Positions 60,336-64,000 of a stretch of 64,000 nt of DNA are shown piece after piece; position 1 is the stretch's first letter, and every line of letters starts with the position of its first letter. A program made the translations under genes and the position numbers. The notes under the pieces are model-generated. The model was not told where the DNA came from, did not search any database, and was given only the letters and a program-made list of their open reading frames with translations. Source of the stretch: Nonomuraea maritima (GTDB taxonomy: Bacteria > Actinomycetota > Actinomycetes > Streptosporangiales > Streptosporangiaceae); the NCBI RefSeq assembly GCF_900100395.1, contig NZ_FNFB01000006.1, positions 62,001-126,000 on the forward strand, given 5' to 3'.

Positions 60336-60973
60336 GACGTGCGGCGATAATGACGGGCCTGCTGCCGGCCCTGATGATGGCAGCGACGGCCTGCGCGGCC
60401 GACGAGCCGCCACCCCTGCCGCGGGCGGCCGCAGAGGCCCCGCCGCCCACAGAGGCCCCGCCGCCCACGGAGCAACCCTCCGAGAGCGCCACCCCCGACA
60501 AGCAGGAAGAAGAGATCCCCACCGGGCCGCGGACGGTGCGGCTCGCGGAGGGCCTGCGGGCCAGGATCGAGTGGCCCGCCGACCCCGACCCGCTGGTGAA
60601 GCTCATGGTCGACCAGTACATCGGCACCCGCAAGGCCCTCGCCGAGGGCGCGACGAGCTACGCCGAGAACATGGAGTACGAAGCGGCGGAACAGGCCGGC
60701 GGCTGGCTGCAGGAGCACGCGGCCAAGGGCCACACCATCCGCGGCATCGGCCGGATCTACAACGTGCGCATCCGGTCGGTCCAGGGCAGAGGAGCCCAGG
60801 TCGACGCCTGTCTCGACGAGTCCGGCATCCGGGTCGTCTCCACCGGCACCGGTAAGACCGTGTCGAAGAGGTCCAGCGACCCGTACGCCCTGAGCGTGAT
60901 CGCGCACCGCGGTCAGGACGGCCGGTGGCTCATCCGGACGTACATCGAGGCCAGGGAGCGGTGCGTCCGATGA
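60332..60973 (+). CDS. Lipoprotein of the Tad operon
   Basis: A 213-residue exported lipoprotein with signal peptide MRRAAIMTGLLPALMMAATA and lipobox ATAC (Cys21), a Pro/Glu-rich linker (PPPTEAPPPTE repeats), and a folded C-terminal domain (~70-213) of mixed alpha/beta composition with two Cys. The ATG overlaps the stop of the LysM-BTAD gene (ATGA). It may serve as a pilus-associated pilotin-like or surface protein; no family recognised. Confidence 0.7.
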   Translation: MRRAAIMTGLLPALMMAATACAADEPPPLPRAAAEAPPPTEAPPPTEQPSESATPDKQEEEIPTGPRTVRLAEGLRARIEWPADPDPLVKLMVDQYIGTRKALAEGATSYAENMEYEAAEQAGGWLQEHAAKGHTIRGIGRIYNVRIRSVQGRGAQVDACLDESGIRVVSTGTGKTVSKRSSDPYALSVIAHRGQDGRWLIRTYIEARERCVR

Positions 60974-61902
60974 AGGCCATGATCTCGACGCTCCTGAGCG
61001 CGGCGTTGCTGTTCGGCGCTCCCCCCGACGACCCCCCGCAGGGCAACGTCGACGTCGACCAGAAAGGCAGAACCACCACCGCGAACCTCGCCGTCCAGGA
61101 CAAGATCGTCATCAGCGGGAACGGCGTGGGCAGAGGCCGGGGCGACAGCTACCGCCTCCCGAGCCCCTGCTGGTACGAGCCGTCCGCGACCGCCCAGGAG
61201 ATGTACGACCGCTTCACCGACCCCCGCGAGAACGCCAGGCGTTCGGCGATCAACGAGGAGAGCCGCAGGGAGTTCCTCAAACAGTTCGAGGAGAAACTCG
61301 GCCAGCCGGGCCACTGGTGGGTGCCCAACTACGACCAGAACCACCCTGACGGCCCGGCCTGCTGGGGCGGGCTCGAACTGTTCGTGTTCGTGCCGCCCGA
61401 CACCACGCCCCCGGCCGGCATCACGCCCGAGCAGCTCACGCAGATCGCGCGGGCGTCGCTGACCGTCCCCGAGCACACGATCAAGCTGAGCCCGGAGAAC
61501 AGGAGCTTCGTCAACCTGGACACCTGGGTCTGGCTCGAAGGCGTCGGCGAGACCCGCCGTACGGTGACCGCGACCATCCCCGGCTTCATGAGCGTCACCG
61601 TGGTCGCCACGCTCAAGAGCATCACCATCGACCCGGGCACCACCGATGACCGGGCGGAGACACACGACGAGAACTGCGGCCCGAGCGGCCGGCCGTACAC
61701 CAAGGGCGGCACGTTCACCTGCGGCGTCCGCTACCTGCGCGCGTCGATCGACCAGCCGGGAGAGAAGTACACCCTCGGCGTCTCCACCGTCTGGCCCGTC
61801 GAGGTGGAGGGCGACGTGACCGAGCTCCAGCTCGCCCCCGTGACGGTGGAGACCACCCGCGACATCGAGATAGGCGAGATCCAGAGCAACGTCAGACCGT
61901 AA
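60970..61902 (+). CDS. Exported protein of the Tad operon, unknown function
   Basis: A 310-residue protein with a short signal peptide (MKAMISTLLSAALLFGAPP). Beta-rich segments end in paired strands (FMSVTVVATLKSITIDPG, YTLGVSTVWPVEVEGD), and four Cys are spread in CWYEP, CWGGLE, NCGPSG and TCGVRY contexts, suggesting two disulfides. Its ATG overlaps the lipoprotein stop. It is the last gene before the operon terminator. Function unknown; perhaps an adhesin or a pilus-exit component. Confidence 0.7.
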   Translation: MKAMISTLLSAALLFGAPPDDPPQGNVDVDQKGRTTTANLAVQDKIVISGNGVGRGRGDSYRLPSPCWYEPSATAQEMYDRFTDPRENARRSAINEESRREFLKQFEEKLGQPGHWWVPNYDQNHPDGPACWGGLELFVFVPPDTTPPAGITPEQLTQIARASLTVPEHTIKLSPENRSFVNLDTWVWLEGVGETRRTVTATIPGFMSVTVVATLKSITIDPGTTDDRAETHDENCGPSGRPYTKGGTFTCGVRYLRASIDQPGEKYTLGVSTVWPVEVEGDVTELQLAPVTVETTRDIEIGEIQSNVRP

Positions 61903-61908
61903 CGGGCA

Positions 61909-61942
61909 GGGAACGTCTCCCGGGGAAGCGGGAGGCGTTCCC
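61909..61942. terminator. Strong bidirectional hairpin terminator
   Basis: GGGAACGTCTCCCG pairs with CGGGAGGCGTTCCC (61929-61942): a 14-bp stem with a single T-G wobble and a 6-nt loop. It starts 7 nt after the stop of the Tad operon and lies 7 nt beyond the ogt stop on the other strand, so it can serve both convergent units. Confidence 0.78.
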
Positions 61943-61948
61943 AGGTGA

Positions 61949-62446
61949 TCAGTGGCCGGACTCGTGCGCGAGGAGCCATTCCTTGACGGCGACGCCGTAC
62001 AGGTAGCCGCCGTAGCCGCCCGTGCTGGGCACGACGCGGTGGCACGGGACGAACGGGGCGATGAGGTTCTGGGCGCAGGCCGAGCCCGCCGCCCGCGCGG
62101 CGGTGCGCGGCAGGCCGGCCCGCACGGCGAGCTCCGCGTACGAGACGGTCGTGCCCGGTTTGACCTCGCGTAGCGCCGCGTGCAGCCGCTTGCGGGTCGG
62201 CGTGCCGGGCTGCGACACCGGTACGGCGTCCAGGGCGGTGAGGTCGCCGTCCAGGTACGCGCGCACGGCCAGTGTCGCGGCCCCGAGGTCGTCCACGACC
62301 TCCAGCCCCTCCTGCCGCAGCGCGGGCGAGAGCCGGGTGAAGATCTCCTCGACGTCGCCGGTGAACCCGGCCCCGACCAGCGCCCCGCCGTGCGCCAGCA
62401 GCGTCAGCGGCCCCGCGGGAGTCGGTACGGTCTGAGCAGCGATCAT
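61949..62446 (-). CDS. ogt: Methylated-DNA--protein-cysteine methyltransferase
   Basis: A 165-residue suicide repair protein that transfers methyl groups from O6-methylguanine or O4-methylthymine to its own Cys. It has the active-site PCHRVV motif, the preceding SACAQNLIAPFV helix, the recognition motif TVSYAELAVRAGLPRTAARA, and the C-terminal GYGGYLYGVAVKEWLL. The ATG at 62446 overlaps the stop of the ada-alkA gene by 4 nt, a normal co-translated repair pair. Confidence 0.93.
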   Translation of the reverse strand: MIAAQTVPTPAGPLTLLAHGGALVGAGFTGDVEEIFTRLSPALRQEGLEVVDDLGAATLAVRAYLDGDLTALDAVPVSQPGTPTRKRLHAALREVKPGTTVSYAELAVRAGLPRTAARAAGSACAQNLIAPFVPCHRVVPSTGGYGGYLYGVAVKEWLLAHESGH

Positions 62447-63855
62447 GATGAGCTCCAGAGGTGCAGGGCGGCGTACGCCCGCCACGGGCGCCACCGTTCG
62501 ACGTGGTCTTGGGGGATGCCCAGGGCGGCCATGCGCTTGACGAGCACGAGGTCGCCGGCGGGCCAGGCGTCGGGGTCGCGCAGCGCGCGCAGCGCGATGT
62601 AGCTGGCCGTCCACGGTCCGATGCCGCGGACACTCAGAAGTTCGGCCACCGCCTCCGAGGGGTCCTGACCGCCGTCGAGGTCGAGGTGACCGTCGGCGAC
62701 GCGGGCGGACAGCTCCTTCAGCGTCTCGACGCGGCGGTTCGTCAGGCCGAGCCCGGTCAGGTCGGCGTCGAGCAGCGCGTCGGCCGGCGGGAACAGCCCG
62801 CCCGGCACGGCGGCCCGCGCGACGATGCGGCCGAGCAGCGTCCGCGCTCCGGCCACGGAGATCTGCTGCCCGACGACGGCGCGTACGGCCAGCTCGAACC
62901 CGTCGAACGCGCCCGGCACGCGAAGCCCGGGGCGGGCCTCGACCAGCGGCCCGAGCGAGGTCGGGCGGAGGGCCTGCGCGATGGCGTCTGGCTCGGCGTC
63001 GAGGTCGAGCAGGCGGCGGCAGCGGGCGACGACGCGGTTGAGCTGCCGCGTGTCGACCGTGTCGGCCACGGCCACGTCGAGCGCGATGTGGCCGTCCTGC
63101 GGGGTGAGCGTGATCGTGCCGCCCGGTACCGCCCGGCGGTACGACGTTCCGTCGGCCGTCTCCAGCCCCGGGACGGCGCGCGCGGCGAGGAACGAGAAAA
63201 CCCCCTCCACGTCGTACGGATCCCGGCGGTGCAGCCGCAGCCGCAGCGACACCGGCCCGGCCACCCCTGGGTCGCGGACGTACTTCCCTGCCGTGGCGCG
63301 CAGCTCGCTCGGCGTGAACCCGTACGTCTCCCGCATCGTCGCGTTGAACTGCCGCACGCTGCCGAACCCGGCCGCGAACGCCACGTCCGTGATCGGCAGG
63401 CTCGTCTCCGTCAGGAGCTGCTTGGCGAGCAGCAGCCGCTTCGTGCGCGCCACCGCGTGCGGGCCGACGCCCAGCTCGGCCACGAACAGCCGGTGCAGGT
63501 GGCGTTCGGTGACGTGCAGGCGGCGGGCCAGCCCGGCGACGCCCGTGTCGTCGGCGGCGCCGTCGTCGATGAGCCGCAGCGCCCGTCCGACGAGGTCGCC
63601 GCGCAGGTCCCAGCCGGGGTCACCCGGCGACAGCTCGGGACGGCAGCGCTTGCACGGCCGGAACCCGGCCGCCTCGGCCGCCGCGGCGTGCCGGTAGAAG
63701 CGCACGTTGCGCGACGACGGCGTGCGCGCAGGGCAGATCGGACGGCAGTAGATCCCGGTCGTCTTCACAGCCGTGTAGAACCGGCCGTCGAACCTGGAGT
63801 CCCTTGCTGAGACGGCCCGGTAGCAGGAGTCGAAGTCCAGCACTGGGGGTGTCAT
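62443..63855 (-). CDS. alkA: AdaA-AlkA fusion: methylphosphotriester sensor/AraC regulator and 3-methyladenine glycosylase
   Basis: A 470-residue DNA-repair fusion. The N-terminal Ada zinc domain has C38 (GIYCRPICPA) and CKRC (68-71), then an AraC-type HTH (VAGLARRLHVTERHLHRLF, PITDVAFAAGFGSVRQF). From ~190 there is an AlkA domain with the HhH motif LLSVRGIGPWTASYIALRAL and the following catalytic Asp. Methylation of the sensor Cys activates its own operon. The ATG at 63855 is preceded by TACGGT with 7-nt spacing, consistent with a leaderless transcript. It is followed by ogt. Confidence 0.92.
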   Translation of the reverse strand: MTPPVLDFDSCYRAVSARDSRFDGRFYTAVKTTGIYCRPICPARTPSSRNVRFYRHAAAAEAAGFRPCKRCRPELSPGDPGWDLRGDLVGRALRLIDDGAADDTGVAGLARRLHVTERHLHRLFVAELGVGPHAVARTKRLLLAKQLLTETSLPITDVAFAAGFGSVRQFNATMRETYGFTPSELRATAGKYVRDPGVAGPVSLRLRLHRRDPYDVEGVFSFLAARAVPGLETADGTSYRRAVPGGTITLTPQDGHIALDVAVADTVDTRQLNRVVARCRRLLDLDAEPDAIAQALRPTSLGPLVEARPGLRVPGAFDGFELAVRAVVGQQISVAGARTLLGRIVARAAVPGGLFPPADALLDADLTGLGLTNRRVETLKELSARVADGHLDLDGGQDPSEAVAELLSVRGIGPWTASYIALRALRDPDAWPAGDLVLVKRMAALGIPQDHVERWRPWRAYAALHLWSSS

Positions 63856-63926
63856 GTCTTCGACCGTATGCCCTTGCCAGGGATGCCCACTGGCGGAAAT
63901 CGGACCTGGCCGTGACCGCCACCCGG

Positions 63927-64000
63927 CTACTTGGACGAGACGCCGACGCCCAGGTCGAACTCGCGGTAGACGCGCGCCCAGAAGCCGTCGCGCAGCCACA
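63927..64000 (-). CDS. C-terminal end of an unidentified gene (cut by window edge)
   Basis: About 24 codons of an open frame run in from the right edge on the minus strand and end at TAG (63929-63927). The visible end is FWARVYREFDLGVGVSSK. The fragment is too short to identify. The codon pattern (G/C at third positions) supports real coding sequence rather than chance. Confidence 0.5.
   Translation of the reverse strand, partial: WLRDGFWARVYREFDLGVGVSSK

Noticed and set aside
1..64000. tRNA, rRNA, insertion sequence, prophage or attachment site
   Set aside because: No cloverleaf or rRNA-like sequence, transposase or integrase motif, or flanking direct repeats were seen on reading both strands. 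Without a search tool a small RNA gene could be missed.

Overview
The window is about 72% G+C chromosomal DNA from a filamentous or sporulating actinomycete. It has actinomycete codon use, many GTG starts, ATGA/GTGA start-stop overlaps, a mycosin/EccBCD type VII secretion system, a Tad pilus operon, and a gas-vesicle cluster of the actinobacterial type with gvpO and no gvpN. The combination fits the Streptosporangiales (Nonomuraea-like) better than Streptomyces, but this is inference from gene content; there is no rRNA to test it.

Layout. 0-4.4 kb: a minus-strand operon of an Lrp/AsnC regulator, an M20 peptidase and a purine nucleoside phosphorylase (cut by the left edge), divergent from an MHS-type transporter. 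4.4-14.1 kb: housekeeping and orphan genes. These are an APH-fold kinase, a GGCT-like protein, an SDR with a zinc-ribbon-like N-terminus, an LpdA-type flavoprotein, an unknown duplicated-domain protein coupled to an AbiEii-like nucleotidyltransferase, an acetamidase/formamidase and a lipoprotein. 14.2-17.7 kb: gvpA-F-G-O-J-L-S-K, tightly packed. 17.7-21.7 kb: a GNAT acetyltransferase, a 15-bp tandem repeat and terminator, a membrane protein with a Gly-rich tail, and a biotin-carboxylase/BCCP alpha subunit.

22-44.2 kb is a type VII secretion (ESX-like) island. It holds an EsxA-like WXG100 protein, mycosin MycP, a membrane pseudokinase with a SapA-like ectodomain, a WXG-transglycosylase fusion, EccC, EccD, two YbaB/EbfC proteins, two similar substrate/membrane-protein pairs, a six-gene operon of WXG100-like candidate substrates, and EccB. 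No EccE was found. The working model is that EccB/C/D form the inner-membrane machine, MycP processes or gates export, the transglycosylase opens the wall, and the WXG proteins are substrates. At 44.3-51.3 kb follow a membrane-anchored alpha/beta hydrolase with a divergent ArsR-type regulator, and a second, EssC-like FtsK/SpoIIIE ATPase whose last two P-loops carry Arg instead of Lys.

51.6-61.9 kb is a Tad/Flp pilus operon: a CpaB-like SAF protein, a TadZ-like ATPase, TadA/CpaF, TadB, TadC, a Flp-like pilin, three TadE/F/G-like pseudopilins, a membrane LysM-BTAD protein, a lipoprotein and an exported protein. It ends in a strong hairpin terminator. 61.9-63.9 kb carries Ogt and AdaA-AlkA alkylation-repair genes on the minus strand, then the C-terminal codons of an unidentified gene at the right edge. 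No tRNA, rRNA, CRISPR array, insertion sequence or phage gene was seen.
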